Assembly: GCA_949286415.1 (NCBI GenBank)
Contig: CASEBV010000018.1
Location: forward strand, 33,543 to 97,542
DNA length: 64,000 nt
Origin: an uncultured Bacteroidales bacterium
GTDB taxonomy: Bacteria; Bacteroidota; Bacteroidia; Bacteroidales; UBA932
Reading direction: 5' to 3'
Shown here one piece after another: positions 1 through 9,756 of the stretch (position 1 is its first letter; every line of letters begins with the position of its first letter). Below the pieces are notes generated by a model that did not search any database, was not told the origin of the DNA, and worked only from the letters and a program-made list of their open reading frames with translations. Made by a program: the position numbers and the translations under genes.

Positions 1-863
1 TTCATCGATATGCCCGGAAGTCCCTTGACATAGGATGGTTCGATTGCCTTCGGTCCGGTCACCGCAATCAGTCTGGTCATGTCATATTTCCCTGTGTTGA
101 GGAATCTTCCGATGGCGGCGAGCATTGCAGGGGAAACTGTCCATACTGTGTCCCCCTTCATTATCGGTGAGATATGATGAATCTGCACTCCGACGTTTCC
201 TGCAGGATGTTTGCCGCTGAATGAATGGAAGACGACGTTCTCAAGTTTATGGAAAACTGAACCGCTGGCATTTGCCGAGTTGAGCGAAACATGCACTTTC
301 CCGTCAGTAAGTTTGGCGAGTGCGTTCACTGCTGTCTGGAGATTTGCGAACTCATCCTTCAGAATGTATTCCGTGTCTGCAGCAAGAGGCGCTGTCGAGA
401 ATGCGGAAACAAAAATGGCCTTCGGCTGTATTGCAGGATTGGCAACGATGCCGTAAGGCCTCTGGATGAGGGCAGGCCAGAGCCCGCTTTTCATCAGAAG
501 GGATTTGATCTGGGTCGCGTCGAGGGAAGATACATTTCCGACAGCAAAGTCCAGATATTCCTGGGATGCATCCGCCTTTATGCGGACTTCAAGCAACTTT
601 CTCTTGTCGCCTCTGACAACTGCAGCCACTGTTCCGCTTACCGGAGAAGTGAAGAGAATGTCAGGCGACTCCTTGTCAGCCAGTACAGGAGATCCTGCGA
701 GGACCTTGTCGCCTTCCCTGACCAGAAGCTTAGGCTTAAGGCCACGGAAATCAGTCGGTTTGACAGCGACAACGTCAGGCACAATCGCCTTTCTGGTCTT
801 GAGGCCGGCAATTCCTGAAATAGGAATGTTCAGACCCTTTTTCAAATCGATGTTGTTTGACAT
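1..863 (-). CDS. nqrA: NqrA, Na+-translocating NADH:quinone reductase subunit A (5' part)
   Basis: Subunit A of the six-subunit Na+-NQR complex, which passes electrons from NADH to quinone and pumps sodium out across the inner membrane. I translated the minus strand from an ATG at 863. It opens MSNNIDLKKGLNIPISG and continues without a stop to the window edge, giving 287 codons of a protein that is usually about 450 residues. The stretch FSGKHPAGNVGVQIHHISPI near residues 210-230 is typical of NqrA, as is the early LFTSPVSGTV. The gene is divergent from the helicase gene starting at 938, with 74 bases between them. A TATATTCG that could serve as a -7 element lies on the minus strand at 901-908. 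The rest of the nqr operon would lie beyond position 1. Identification is firm; only the truncation limits it. Confidence 0.93.
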   Translation of the reverse strand, partial: MSNNIDLKKGLNIPISGIAGLKTRKAIVPDVVAVKPTDFRGLKPKLLVREGDKVLAGSPVLADKESPDILFTSPVSGTVAAVVRGDKRKLLEVRIKADASQEYLDFAVGNVSSLDATQIKSLLMKSGLWPALIQRPYGIVANPAIQPKAIFVSAFSTAPLAADTEYILKDEFANLQTAVNALAKLTDGKVHVSLNSANASGSVFHKLENVVFHSFSGKHPAGNVGVQIHHISPIMKGDTVWTVSPAMLAAIGRFLNTGKYDMTRLIAVTGPKAIEPSYVKGLPGISM

Positions 864-937
864 TATAAAAACTGTTTTGTGTATTTTCTGGAAACCGCCG
901 CGAATATAGTCATTTTTTTTGTATTTTCGCGCCCATT

Positions 938-3337
938 ATGGAAAACATTGAAAGTGTGATTTTAGAGGGGCTGAACAGAGGGCAGAGACAGGCTGTTGTC
1001 TGCACTGAAGGTCCGGTTCTGATAGTGGCGGGAGCGGGTTCCGGCAAGACGCGGGTATTGACCAGCCGCATTGCCTATATTCTTGGGCAGGGATGTCCTC
1101 CGGAGCGCGTCATGGCGTTGACATTCACAAAGAAAGCTGCCTCCGAGATGAAGGAGAGGATTGCCGTGATGGTGGGGGAGAGGAAGGCCAGGAAACTGTT
1201 CATGGGAACATTCCATTCCGTTTTCATCAGGTTCCTGAGGGAATATGCCGAAAGCCTCGGATATCCTTCCGGCTTTACGATTTATGACACAAGCGATTCT
1301 GTGAGTGCAATAAAGGCATGCGTAAAGGAACTCCAGCTGGACGAGAAGGTCTACAAGCCGAAAGAGGTGCTTTCACGGATATCCATTGCCAAGAACAATC
1401 TTTATACGGCAGAGGCATATGTGTCAAAACCGGAAATAATGCAGAATGACGCTGCGCGCAAGAAGCCGAGGATAGGTGACATATATCTGCTGTATGCGAA
1501 AAAGTGCAGACAGTCCGGCGTCATGGATTTTGATGATATTCTGCTGAACATGAATATATTGCTTCGGGACAACAAGGAAGCCCTTGAAGATATTTCCGGC
1601 AGATTTTCATATATCATGGTGGACGAGTACCAGGATACCAATTTTGCCCAGTACAACATTCTCAGGAAGCTCAGCGGCCGGCATCGCAACATCTGTGTCG
1701 TGGGGGATGACTCTCAGTCAATATATGCATTCCGGGGAGCGAAAATAGAAAATATACTGAATTTCAAGAAAGACTATCCGGACTGCAGTCTTTTCCGCCT
1801 TGAGCAGAACTACAGGTCGACACGGACAATTGTCGATGCCGCGAATTCCCTCATAGCAAAGAATACTTCCCGAATCCCGAAGACATGCTATTCTGAAGGC
1901 GAGGAAGGCCGCAAGATTCAGTTGCTCAATGCCTACACGGAACAGGAGGAAGCATATCTGATATCATCTTCCATCGTGTCGGAAATACAAGTGGAACATG
2001 CACAGTATCAGGATTTTGCAATTCTATATCGCACCAATTCCCAGTCCCGGGCCCTTGAAGAGGCCCTGCGGAGGCGCAATCTGCCGTATGTCATTTTCTC
2101 CGGACATTCGTTTTACGATAGGGCTGAGGTCAAGGACATGATGGCATATTTCAAGCTTTCCGTCAATCCGAATGACGACGAGTCGTTCAAGCGCATTGTG
2201 AACAAGCCTCTGCGTGGAATCGGAGACACTTCTCTTGCCGCCCTGGCGGCTGCGGCATCGGACAAGGGATGTTCGCTTCATGCTGCAGGTCTTGCCCCAG
2301 GTCTGGAGACATACGGACTGAAGCAGGCTGCAATATCCAGGATTGCCGCCTTCTGCAATATGATATCGGCATTCAACTCCAAGGCTGTATCCGGGGATGC
2401 ATATCCGGCGGCATCTGCGATAGCCATGGAATCCGGACTTCTGCCTGCCCTGAAAGAAGACACGAGCATAGAAGGTCAGTCGCGCTTGTCGAATGTTGAG
2501 GAACTCCTTGACAGCGTGAGCACATTTGGGGAAGAAAAGAAGAATGAATATTTCGAGGAGATGCAGGCTGACGGAACCATTGAGGACGGCAAAGGTCCCG
2601 AGGATTGTGACCTGCCGGCAGTGACGCTCAGTGACTATCTGGAAAATGTGTCTCTTCTGAGTGCGGTGGACATGACTGACGACGAGGACAGCACCAACAG
2701 GATAGCTCTGATGACAGTACACTCGTCAAAGGGCCTTGAGTTCCCTTATGTGTTCGTGGCGGGCATGGAGGAGAATCTTTTCCCTTCCGGGGGCCTTCTT
2801 GCGTCAGAAGCGGACATCGAAGAGGAGAGGCGTCTGTTCTATGTCGCTGTCACCAGGGCCGAAAAAGCAGTATGGCTGTCATTTGCGGCAACCAGAATGC
2901 GCAACGGCAAGCATGAGTCGAACTCTCCGAGCCGTTTTATAAGAGAGATTGACAGCAGGTATATAATGAATCCTCTGCCGCTGAAGTCATCCATGTCCGA
3001 AAGGCATGCGGAGCCGGCTTCGGATGAATCCTGGGCGCGGCATGCGCGTATGGAAAAGAGACTGTCAGGAGTGTCTTCTTCTCGCAACACTGTGTCTTCC
3101 GCCCACAAGCCGGCACCGGTATCAAGGCCTGTTCCCAAGCGGGTTCCGGATGTTGATTTTATTCCGACTCCTGTGCTTGAACTTTGTGAAGGACAGCGGG
3201 TCGAGCATAACCGCTTCGGGTACGGAACCATAGTGGCTATATCGGGTGACAAGTCCAGTCTGAAGGCAAAAATATCCTTTGATGACTATGGCGAGAAGAT
3301 ACTCATGCTGAATTATGCAAAGATTCGTCGGATTTGA
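938..3337 (+). CDS. UvrD/PcrA-type superfamily I DNA helicase
   Basis: ATP-dependent 3'-5' DNA helicase acting in nucleotide excision repair, mismatch repair and clearance of proteins from DNA. The 799-residue product has the full SF1A motif set: Walker A GAGSGKT at residues 32-38, Walker B VDEYQDTN near 228, QNYRSTR near 290, LMTVHSSKGLEF near 590 and RRLFYVAVTRAEK near 630. The last 50 residues (GQRVEHNRFGYGTIV onward) match the Tudor-like C-terminal domain of PcrA/UvrD that contacts RNA polymerase. Length is normal for the family (700-850). The start MENIESVILEGLN places the Q-motif region correctly. UvrD and PcrA cannot be separated from sequence alone in this phylum, so no symbol is given. 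Confidence 0.95.
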   Translation: MENIESVILEGLNRGQRQAVVCTEGPVLIVAGAGSGKTRVLTSRIAYILGQGCPPERVMALTFTKKAASEMKERIAVMVGERKARKLFMGTFHSVFIRFLREYAESLGYPSGFTIYDTSDSVSAIKACVKELQLDEKVYKPKEVLSRISIAKNNLYTAEAYVSKPEIMQNDAARKKPRIGDIYLLYAKKCRQSGVMDFDDILLNMNILLRDNKEALEDISGRFSYIMVDEYQDTNFAQYNILRKLSGRHRNICVVGDDSQSIYAFRGAKIENILNFKKDYPDCSLFRLEQNYRSTRTIVDAANSLIAKNTSRIPKTCYSEGEEGRKIQLLNAYTEQEEAYLISSSIVSEIQVEHAQYQDFAILYRTNSQSRALEEALRRRNLPYVIFSGHSFYDRAEVKDMMAYFKLSVNPNDDESFKRIVNKPLRGIGDTSLAALAAAASDKGCSLHAAGLAPGLETYGLKQAAISRIAAFCNMISAFNSKAVSGDAYPAASAIAMESGLLPALKEDTSIEGQSRLSNVEELLDSVSTFGEEKKNEYFEEMQADGTIEDGKGPEDCDLPAVTLSDYLENVSLLSAVDMTDDEDSTNRIALMTVHSSKGLEFPYVFVAGMEENLFPSGGLLASEADIEEERRLFYVAVTRAEKAVWLSFAATRMRNGKHESNSPSRFIREIDSRYIMNPLPLKSSMSERHAEPASDESWARHARMEKRLSGVSSSRNTVSSAHKPAPVSRPVPKRVPDVDFIPTPVLELCEGQRVEHNRFGYGTIVAISGDKSSLKAKISFDDYGEKILMLNYAKIRRI

Positions 3338-3338
3338 C

Positions 3339-3368
3339 TTGAACGGCAGGAAAAATTCACTATCTTCG
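3339..3368 (+). promoter_or_regulatory. Promoter-like element at the 3' end of the helicase gene
   Basis: TTG at 3339-3341, 19 bases, then TATCTTCG at 3361-3368, close to the Bacteroidota consensus TTTG-N19-TAnnTTTG. It would start transcription near 3374, about 40 bases before the hairpin at 3412-3439, giving a transcript of roughly 75 bases. No start codon follows that gives a plausible peptide. Confidence 0.35.
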
Positions 3369-3411
3369 CCGTGAAGTTTTTCATAGTTTAAGTTTAGGTT
3401 AAGTTTAGTAG

Positions 3412-3450
3412 CGGGGTGACCATTCCGATGGTTGCCCCGTGAATTTTTTG
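3412..3450 (+). terminator. Rho-independent terminator after the helicase gene
   Basis: A 12-bp stem (3412-3423 with 3428-3439, two G-U pairs) closed by a TCCG loop and followed by a T-rich tract. It lies 75 bases after the helicase stop codon. Confidence 0.75.
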
Positions 3451-3554
3451 TGGCCAAACATTAAAAAAAATTATCAAATTAAAAATTCAGAAATTATTAA
3501 TTAAAAAATCAGAAAAATCATTTCTCCGGCGGAGCGGCATAAATTTCATGAACC

Positions 3555-3592
3555 TACATTTGTATCGGGGCATCCGTGGTGGGTGTCCGATA
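3555..3592 (+). promoter_or_regulatory. Promoter -7 element and 5'-UTR hairpin of the lipoprotein pair
   Basis: TACATTTG at 3555-3562 is a perfect TAnnTTTG box. No good TTTG sits at the expected distance upstream. Directly after it, 3563-3592 can fold into a 12-bp stem (TATCGG pairing with CCGATA, continuing with one bulged G) at what would be the very 5' end of the mRNA. The first gene starts at 3609. Confidence 0.5.
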
Positions 3593-3608
3593 AAATGTGG
3601 AGACAGAT

Positions 3609-4709
3609 ATGAGAAGAAAGATTTTCAAGACAGTGTCCGGGATATTGTGCCCGGCGGCAATCACCTTGTTCCAGCTCATGACGATGTCATGTGAGCGCAA
3701 TGTCGCTTCGGCAGGCAGCCCTGCATTCATCCGGCTGACTTTTTCTGACAGCTGGTACAATTCCACACGGACACTTTCCGGTATGCCTGACACGAATGAT
3801 TTTATCCTGAATGTTTCAGATGAAGACGGAGATGTTGTCTATTCTGGGCTCTATGGGGCTTCTCCTGAAGTTTTTGAGGTACCTCCCGGAAGCTATGACA
3901 TATCTGTCAGGTCTTCGGAATTTTTATCGCCGGCCTTTTCTTCTCCGGTATTCGGAGACGACAGGTGTGTCGTCGTTCCGGATGGAGGGTCTGTATGTGT
4001 TGAACTTGAATGTGTCCAGGTCAATTCCGGAATCAGGCTCAGGATAGATCCGGATTTTCTGACAAGATTTCCACAGGGCGTTCTCTTCCTGTCATCAGAA
4101 GACGGACGACTCATGTACGGCTATTCGGAAAAAAGAATCGCGTATTTCAATCCCGGTAATGTCTCTCTTGTCCTGAATGAGGAAAATGAAAGCAGGACTC
4201 TTCTTACGAGATGGCTTGAAGGCCGGGAAATATTGACACTGAACATAGATGTCCCAGATGCTTCTGCTGCAGACGGAGGATATATCAGGATATCAGTAGA
4301 TACATCCAGGGTGTGGATTGAAGAGGACTATATGATTGACCAAGAGCAGGGAAATACCGGAGACGAGCCTGAAAATGCCGTTTCTGTCAGCCAGGCCAGG
4401 ACTATGGCCGGAGAAAAGGATGTGTGGGTCACCGGATTTGTCGTCGGCGGAGATCTTACGCGTTCTTCGATGTCATTTGAGGCTCCGTTCGGGTCAGCAA
4501 CCAATCTTGCGATAGCGGCAAGGTCTTCAGTCCGGGACAAGGATGCGTGCATGTCGGTGGAACTTCCTTCCGGAGATGTCCGGGATGCTCTGAATCTCGT
4601 TTCTCATCCGGAATTGGTCGGCCGGCAGATATGGCTCAGGGGCGATATAGTCGAATCATATTTCGGGATTCCCGGCATTAAGTCAACAGATGAATTTGTA
4701 TTGAAATGA
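3609..4709 (+). CDS. Surface lipoprotein, DUF4493-like with C-terminal DUF6359-like domain
   Basis: A 366-residue exported lipoprotein of unknown function. The ATG at 3609 opens MRRKIFKTVSG and leads to a lipobox ending at Cys in LMTMSC; an in-frame ATG four codons upstream lacks a better signal. Residues about 30-220 look like the beta-rich DUF4493 repeat domain of Bacteroides surface lipoproteins (a vPPGSYDISV stretch, then an acidic strand-rich region). Residues about 250-365 (VSVSQARTMAGEKDVWVTG through DIVESYFGIPGIK) match the OB-fold-like DUF6359 domain. Its stop overlaps the next gene's start (ATGA at 4706), so the two are translationally coupled. Family names are from recognition of the sequence pattern, not a search. 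Confidence 0.7.
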   Translation: MRRKIFKTVSGILCPAAITLFQLMTMSCERNVASAGSPAFIRLTFSDSWYNSTRTLSGMPDTNDFILNVSDEDGDVVYSGLYGASPEVFEVPPGSYDISVRSSEFLSPAFSSPVFGDDRCVVVPDGGSVCVELECVQVNSGIRLRIDPDFLTRFPQGVLFLSSEDGRLMYGYSEKRIAYFNPGNVSLVLNEENESRTLLTRWLEGREILTLNIDVPDASAADGGYIRISVDTSRVWIEEDYMIDQEQGNTGDEPENAVSVSQARTMAGEKDVWVTGFVVGGDLTRSSMSFEAPFGSATNLAIAARSSVRDKDACMSVELPSGDVRDALNLVSHPELVGRQIWLRGDIVESYFGIPGIKSTDEFVLK

Positions 4710-7471
4710 AACGCGGGGTATTTTGTCTGGCCGGATATGCTGCCGCAGCATTGTTGTCCGGATGCTGCGATGAAGTCATTCCGGAAGTGTGTTCGGAGAA
4801 TGGAACGGATGCCGTGAGGTTTGTCCGGGTAGGCCTTGTGTCTGACGGATATGGCAGTCCGGCTGATAAAACCAGAAGTGCAGTGGGGGATGCCGTGTGC
4901 GATGACGGCTATATTGCGGATGCCAACATTTTCATTTATGACGATGCCGGCAGTCTTGTACATTCTGAATATATGCACGGACAGTCTGAAACAAATGTGG
5001 GAATACCTGCAGGGAGACAATATTACATTTATGCCTATGCCAATTCCGGCAAGGCTGATGCTCCGGCATGTATGGATGATTTGGCCGGATTCCGCATGCG
5101 GATATCCGATGTGGGAGAGATGGCATCATCAGGTTCTGTGCCCATGTGCGGAAAGGCAGTCATTGACATGACATCAGCACAGGAGGAAGTCGGTATTGTC
5201 TTGAAACGGATGGTGTCGGAAGTAGTCCTCAGTTTCAGAAGCGATGATGACCTGCGGCTTGAGCTCTGCTCTGTGGAAATGGAAAATTCACCTATGGATA
5301 TGGCTCCGTTTCTGGCCTCTTCAGAACCGCTGCTGCGGGGCAGCGGTGATTATGCCACGGACGACGATTTGTCAGAACTGATGGATGACGGGAGGGTGAG
5401 TCTGTATCTGTTTGAAGATATGTCAAGTCCCAATGAGATGCCAGTTACTGATGATGGCCGGCTCTCCGGAAGTCTGCCTGAAAATTGTCCTGCCGTCAGA
5501 ATCAAGGGCAAAGTTATAAATTCATCCGGCCTTGTCGCTGCTTCAGTTGACTATTGGCTGGCACTTGACTGGAAACTGCGCCGGAATCACAGATATGAAA
5601 TCCCGTTTGTTGCTACGGCATCGGGCATTCATGAAGATTCGTGGCGGGTTGAAGTTTCCGATGGTGAACTTCAGATCTCCGATCATAGGATTGAACTTCC
5701 GGTCAATGCGTCTGCCGTGTTGAAAGTCCCTGCAATGGAATATTCTGAAGTGATTTTTTCATCTGACAATCCTGAAATTGCAGCATCGGATTGCTTCGGC
5801 AATATCACTGCATGCTCCCCGGGATTGACGGTTATAAGGGCGTATTGTCCGGCAGTGGATGCTTCTGCGTCTTGTGAAGTGGAAGTGTATTCTCCGGATG
5901 CATTCGTCGAGTATACTGCAGACTTGTCTGAATATGCGAGGGCTTGGGGAAGAATTGATTTCATGACAGCGGATGAGGACAGCCCGGTATTGCTTGTATG
6001 CGGAAATGACACATTGCATGTCGGAGTTCCTTCGGGTGGCAATATGATGAGGCTCCATGCGGCTTCACATGATCTTTATTATGTCCCGGACGAGGCGGTT
6101 TCCACAGTATATGTATGGAACGGAAAAGCATTGGGCAAGACTGTTCTCAAAGTCATTCAGGGCCGTAAGGAAGGGGAGATAGTTCTTGAGAACAGGATAT
6201 ATCCAAGGTATATGCTGTTTACGGACGAGATAAATGAAGTCTCGTTGTCGGAAAGCGGGAGTAAGACTGATTTCAAGCTGTATCTGGCTGATGAGGCTTG
6301 GGATTATCTTGATTCAGAGCCGTTTTTTGCCCCGGAGGAGGTATGCGGCCATTGGGAAGAAACTGTCTATGATGAGTTTTTCTGGGACTATATGGACTGC
6401 ATTGAGATATCGGGGCCTGACGGGTATGAAGCCTATCTTGATTTCAGGTTTACGACTTCCGGATGGGATGACGGAGACGAAGATTATCTCAGCGCCGGTG
6501 AGATGTGGGTGATGAAGTCGGACGAAACCGTACCTGAAAATTTTACCCTGACGCTGCACAATGGCGCCAATGGATTTTCAGCTATGCCCGATACGGAAGT
6601 CCGTGTCTCTGTCAGCAAGACTTTCCTCAGGCAGGGATATATGGGGGAATACTACAATTTCCAGATTGCTCCTGATGACATGCATTCGGACAGAATATTG
6701 CTTGACCGCTCCCTTCTTAAGGACGCACAATGGGAGGTCAGAAGATTTTTGGCAGAAGATGAAGGGGAAACCATGGCGGAGACATGGGCAAATGCCGACG
6801 ATAGATTTACCGGGCTTCTGGCCGGACCGTTCCGGGATGTGGAGACCGGCCGGAGTTATCTGTCGCTTCTTCCTCCTGCAGAACTCTCCGCCGACGAGTT
6901 CTTCGCCAACGGCTCATACATATTCAGAGGCAGGGTCGTCAATCCTCAGTCCGGCCAGGAAATATGCGGGTACTACACTCTGGACATAATATTGTATGTG
7001 AGTGTCATATCTTCTGTGGACATCAGCATTTCAGGACTCGCCACAAGCCGGGTGGAACGGACTTATGTGCCGTTGAGCAGGTGGTCGATGCCGGGGTACG
7101 AGGATTTCTGGAACAATCTGTATCCTGTGGAAATCTATGACTGTGAAACGGGTTACAGATACAGGCTCAATTCGCTTGTCGGCGGGTATGCAGTGGATTC
7201 ATTTGAAATCCCTGGAGCCATAAGCAATCCGCAGCAGTCGTATGACACTGTATATATGGCTCTTGACGGAGTATTCGGGAAGGGGCCGGGAGACTTTGAG
7301 TTCTGCCTGATAGGCGGTCAGCATAGTGTGGAAGAACTGAAGATTGACCGGTATACGGCTGACATGTACAATTCCTGGGGTTACTGGCATTTTGTCCGGC
7401 AGTATGATTTCGGCCGACGTCTGGAAAATTACATCATCGAAGCCTATTATCATGACTTTGACACTTATTGA
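4706..7471 (+). CDS. Large surface lipoprotein, DUF4906-like
   Basis: A 921-residue lipoprotein with signal MKRGVFCLAGYAAAALLSGC (Cys 20 acylated). The N-terminal third resembles fimbrillin-like/DUF4906 proteins: a KTRSAVGD segment, then short strands describing a value and its string form (DANIFIYDDAGSLV), then a VGIVLKRMVSEVVLSF strand. Around residues 330-400 there is a BIG2-like immunoglobulin fold (LPVNASAVLKVPA then TVIRAYCPAVDASASCEVEVY). The remainder is acidic, beta-rich and aromatic, with no catalytic motif that I recognise. DUF4493/DUF4906 gene pairs are common in Bacteroidales and are usually described as cell-surface or fimbria-associated proteins; adhesion is an inference. A 22-bp tandem duplication spans its stop codon. 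Confidence 0.6.
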   Translation: MKRGVFCLAGYAAAALLSGCCDEVIPEVCSENGTDAVRFVRVGLVSDGYGSPADKTRSAVGDAVCDDGYIADANIFIYDDAGSLVHSEYMHGQSETNVGIPAGRQYYIYAYANSGKADAPACMDDLAGFRMRISDVGEMASSGSVPMCGKAVIDMTSAQEEVGIVLKRMVSEVVLSFRSDDDLRLELCSVEMENSPMDMAPFLASSEPLLRGSGDYATDDDLSELMDDGRVSLYLFEDMSSPNEMPVTDDGRLSGSLPENCPAVRIKGKVINSSGLVAASVDYWLALDWKLRRNHRYEIPFVATASGIHEDSWRVEVSDGELQISDHRIELPVNASAVLKVPAMEYSEVIFSSDNPEIAASDCFGNITACSPGLTVIRAYCPAVDASASCEVEVYSPDAFVEYTADLSEYARAWGRIDFMTADEDSPVLLVCGNDTLHVGVPSGGNMMRLHAASHDLYYVPDEAVSTVYVWNGKALGKTVLKVIQGRKEGEIVLENRIYPRYMLFTDEINEVSLSESGSKTDFKLYLADEAWDYLDSEPFFAPEEVCGHWEETVYDEFFWDYMDCIEISGPDGYEAYLDFRFTTSGWDDGDEDYLSAGEMWVMKSDETVPENFTLTLHNGANGFSAMPDTEVRVSVSKTFLRQGYMGEYYNFQIAPDDMHSDRILLDRSLLKDAQWEVRRFLAEDEGETMAETWANADDRFTGLLAGPFRDVETGRSYLSLLPPAELSADEFFANGSYIFRGRVVNPQSGQEICGYYTLDIILYVSVISSVDISISGLATSRVERTYVPLSRWSMPGYEDFWNNLYPVEIYDCETGYRYRLNSLVGGYAVDSFEIPGAISNPQQSYDTVYMALDGVFGKGPGDFEFCLIGGQHSVEELKIDRYTADMYNSWGYWHFVRQYDFGRRLENYIIEAYYHDFDTY

Positions 7472-7492
7472 TCATGACTTTGATACCTGTTG
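7449..7492 (+). repeat. 22-bp tandem duplication across a stop codon
   Basis: 7449-7470 and 7471-7492 are two adjacent copies of the same 22 bases with two differences. The lipoprotein gene's TGA lies at 7469-7471, at the junction, so the second copy is non-coding. Confidence 0.85.
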
Positions 7493-7531
7493 AAAAAAAA
7501 AGCGGACGGTCCTTTCAAAGGATCGTCCGCT
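7492..7531 (-). terminator. Terminator of dnaK, probably bidirectional
   Basis: A 14-bp stem (7501-7514 with 7518-7531, one G-U pair) with a three-base loop. On the minus strand it is followed by a run of U from the A tract at 7493-7500, so it best terminates dnaK. It can also stop the plus-strand lipoprotein transcript. Confidence 0.85.
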
Positions 7532-7569
7532 TTGATGCCCGGAGAGTCTCCGGTTATGTCGTGCAATGA

Positions 7570-9465
7570 TTACTGCTCGTCAGGCCCCTGGTCGTCAGGT
7601 CCATTCTGCGGACCCTGTGGACCTCCCTGATAAGGATTCTGTGGACCTCCCTGCTGTGCGCCTGCGGCTTTTGCCATATCTTCGGATGCGGCATGCCATG
7701 CAGCCTCGAGTTCGCTGTTGTATCTGTCGATGTCAGAGATGTTCTGATTCTTGACAGCCTCCTTGAGGTTGTTGAGGGCAGACTCGATTGCGGACTTCTT
7801 GTCGGCAGGAATCTTGTCTCCGTATTCCTTGAGGTTCTTCTCTGTCTGGAAGCAGAGGGCATCGGCGCCGTTGATCTTGTCGACTCTTTCCTTCTCGGCT
7901 TTGTCGGCTGCCTCGTTGGCCTTCGCCTCGTCACGCATCCTCTTGATTTCATCCTCGCTGAGTCCTGATGAAGCCTCGATGCGGATCTTCTGCTCCTTGC
8001 CGGTAGCCTTGTCCTTTGCGGAGACATTGAGGATACCGTTGGCATCGATGTCGAATGTCACTTCAATCTGAGGAACTCCCCTTGGAGCCGGAGCGATTCC
8101 GTCAAGATGGAATCTTCCGATTTCCTTGTTGTCCTTTGCCATAGGCCTTTCGCCCTGAAGGACATGGATCTCAACTGACGGCTGGTTGTCGGCTGCGGTC
8201 GAGAACACTTCGGATTTCCTTGTAGGAATTGTGGTGTTGGACTCGATGAGCTTGGTCATTACGCCGCCGAGGGTCTCGATGCCGAGTGAAAGCGGAGTGA
8301 CATCAAGCAGAAGCACATCCTTTACATCGCCGGCAAGCACACCTCCCTGGATGGATGCCCCGATTGCGACTACCTCGTCAGGGTTGACGCTCTTGTTAGG
8401 CTCCTTGCCGAAGAATTTCTTCACAATTTCCTGAACAGCAGGGATACGGGTTGAACCTCCCACAAGCAGGACTTCGTCTATGTCAGACGGCTGGAGGTTG
8501 GCGTCCTGAAGGGCTTTGCGGCATGGCTCGATTGTCCTCTGGAAGAGGTCATCAGCGAGCTGCTCGAATTTGGCCCTTGTCAGTGTCTTTACAAGATGCT
8601 TAGGAATACCGTCCACCGGCATGATGTAAGGCAGGTTGATTTCCGTTGAAGTCTGGCTTGAAAGCTCAATCTTGGCTTTTTCAGCAGCCTCTTTAAGTCT
8701 CTGAAGAGCCATCGGGTCTTTCTTGAGGTCGATTCCGCCGTTTTCTGCAGCAAATTCAGAAGCCAGCCAGTCGATGATTACCTGGTCGAAGTCGTCTCCT
8801 CCGAGGTGTGTGTCTCCGTTGGTTGACTTTACTTCGAACACGCCGTCGCCGAGTTCCATGATGGAGATATCGAATGTACCGCCTCCCAGGTCGTATACGG
8901 CGATCTTCATGTCCTTGTTCTTCTTGTCAAGGCCGTATGCAAGAGCCGCAGCCGTAGGCTCGTTGATGATACGCTTTACATCAAGGCCCGCAATCTTGCC
9001 GGCTTCCTTGGTGGCCTGCCTCTGTGAGTCAGAGAAGTATGCAGGGACTGTGATGACAGCCTCGGTGACTTCCTGCCTCAGATAGTCTTCGGCAGTCTTT
9101 TTCATCTTCTGGAGAATCATTGCCGAAATCTCCTGCGGAGTGTAGAGCCTTCCGTCAATGTCGACTCTCGGCGTGTTGTTGTCACCTCTGACGACCTTGT
9201 ACGGCACTCTCTCAATCTCTCTGGAGACCTGGTCGTATGTCTCTCCCATGAATCTCTTGATGGAGAATACAGTCTTGTGAGGATTGGTGATGGCCTGCCT
9301 CTTTGCAGGGTTTCCGATTTTCCTTTCGCCTCCGTCAGTGAATGCCACTACGGAAGGAGTTGTCCTCTGTCCCTCATTGTTTATTATGACGGTAGGCTCG
9401 TTGCCTTCCATCACTGCCACGCATGAGTTCGTGGTTCCCAAGTCGATACCGATAATTTTTCCCAT
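7570..9465 (-). CDS. dnaK: DnaK, Hsp70 chaperone
   Basis: Cytoplasmic ATP-dependent chaperone that binds exposed hydrophobic segments, working with DnaJ and GrpE. The 631-residue product starts [18 protein letters not shown] (phosphate-1 loop), has [17 protein letters not shown] (phosphate-2) near 195-210, the adenosine motif [12 protein letters not shown] near 335, the linker [19 protein letters not shown] near 385, and a substrate-binding domain followed by a lid. The end is rich in G, P, Q and D, a flexible tail usual for DnaK. Length is standard. It is monocistronic here: no dnaJ or grpE is adjacent, which is normal in Bacteroidales. A purine-rich AGGAAAAG lies just before the ATG. Confidence 0.99.
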   Translation of the reverse strand: MGKIIGIDLGTTNSCVAVMEGNEPTVIINNEGQRTTPSVVAFTDGGERKIGNPAKRQAITNPHKTVFSIKRFMGETYDQVSREIERVPYKVVRGDNNTPRVDIDGRLYTPQEISAMILQKMKKTAEDYLRQEVTEAVITVPAYFSDSQRQATKEAGKIAGLDVKRIINEPTAAALAYGLDKKNKDMKIAVYDLGGGTFDISIMELGDGVFEVKSTNGDTHLGGDDFDQVIIDWLASEFAAENGGIDLKKDPMALQRLKEAAEKAKIELSSQTSTEINLPYIMPVDGIPKHLVKTLTRAKFEQLADDLFQRTIEPCRKALQDANLQPSDIDEVLLVGGSTRIPAVQEIVKKFFGKEPNKSVNPDEVVAIGASIQGGVLAGDVKDVLLLDVTPLSLGIETLGGVMTKLIESNTTIPTRKSEVFSTAADNQPSVEIHVLQGERPMAKDNKEIGRFHLDGIAPAPRGVPQIEVTFDIDANGILNVSAKDKATGKEQKIRIEASSGLSEDEIKRMRDEAKANEAADKAEKERVDKINGADALCFQTEKNLKEYGDKIPADKKSAIESALNNLKEAVKNQNISDIDRYNSELEAAWHAASEDMAKAAGAQQGGPQNPYQGGPQGPQNGPDDQGPDEQ

Positions 9466-9756
9466 AATATCTTTTCCTTTTTATTTTCTTTTGTTTTCAA
9501 TTTGTGTTGTCTGTCCACCCGGGCTGCCGGGCGACGCCGGGGTATTATCCAATGTTATGCCATTGCCGCTCTGACGGCAAAATGTGCCAAAATGTCATGA
9601 TTTCTGGCAGAATTCTGACAGGATTCATGCTTCTGATGCTCCCGGAATGGTGTCCGTGACATGAGGAAAATTGGTTTTTTCGGCAAATAATTGCATATAT
9701 TTGTTCCCTGAAACGGCATTCGGCCGGACATGAGAGACGAATAATACAGATATGTC
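9466..9756. other. Divergent intergenic region dnaK / pseudouridine synthase
   Basis: 291 bases without a gene. It holds an inverted repeat TTGCCG-N6-CGGCAA at 9563-9580, a direct repeat of CAAAATGT just after it, a GC-rich stretch at 9517-9541 near the dnaK leader, and the plus-strand promoter at 9671-9703. I found no CIRCE element. No dnaK promoter could be assigned with confidence. Confidence 0.5.
9671..9703 (+). promoter_or_regulatory. Promoter of the pseudouridine synthase gene
   Basis: TTG at 9671-9673, 22 bases, then a perfect TATATTTG at 9696-9703, about 55 bases before the start codon. Confidence 0.6.

Noticed and set aside
466..909. Plus-strand frames between 211 and 909
   Set aside because: Antisense to nqrA, which is clearly coding on the minus strand through this stretch.
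7554..8045. Arg/Ser/Thr-rich 163-codon minus-strand frame
   Set aside because: An alternative frame within dnaK, with no independent support.
9517..9580. CIRCE-like heat-shock operator for dnaK
   Set aside because: The inverted repeat TTGCCG-N6-CGGCAA does not match the TTAGCACTC-type CIRCE sequence.
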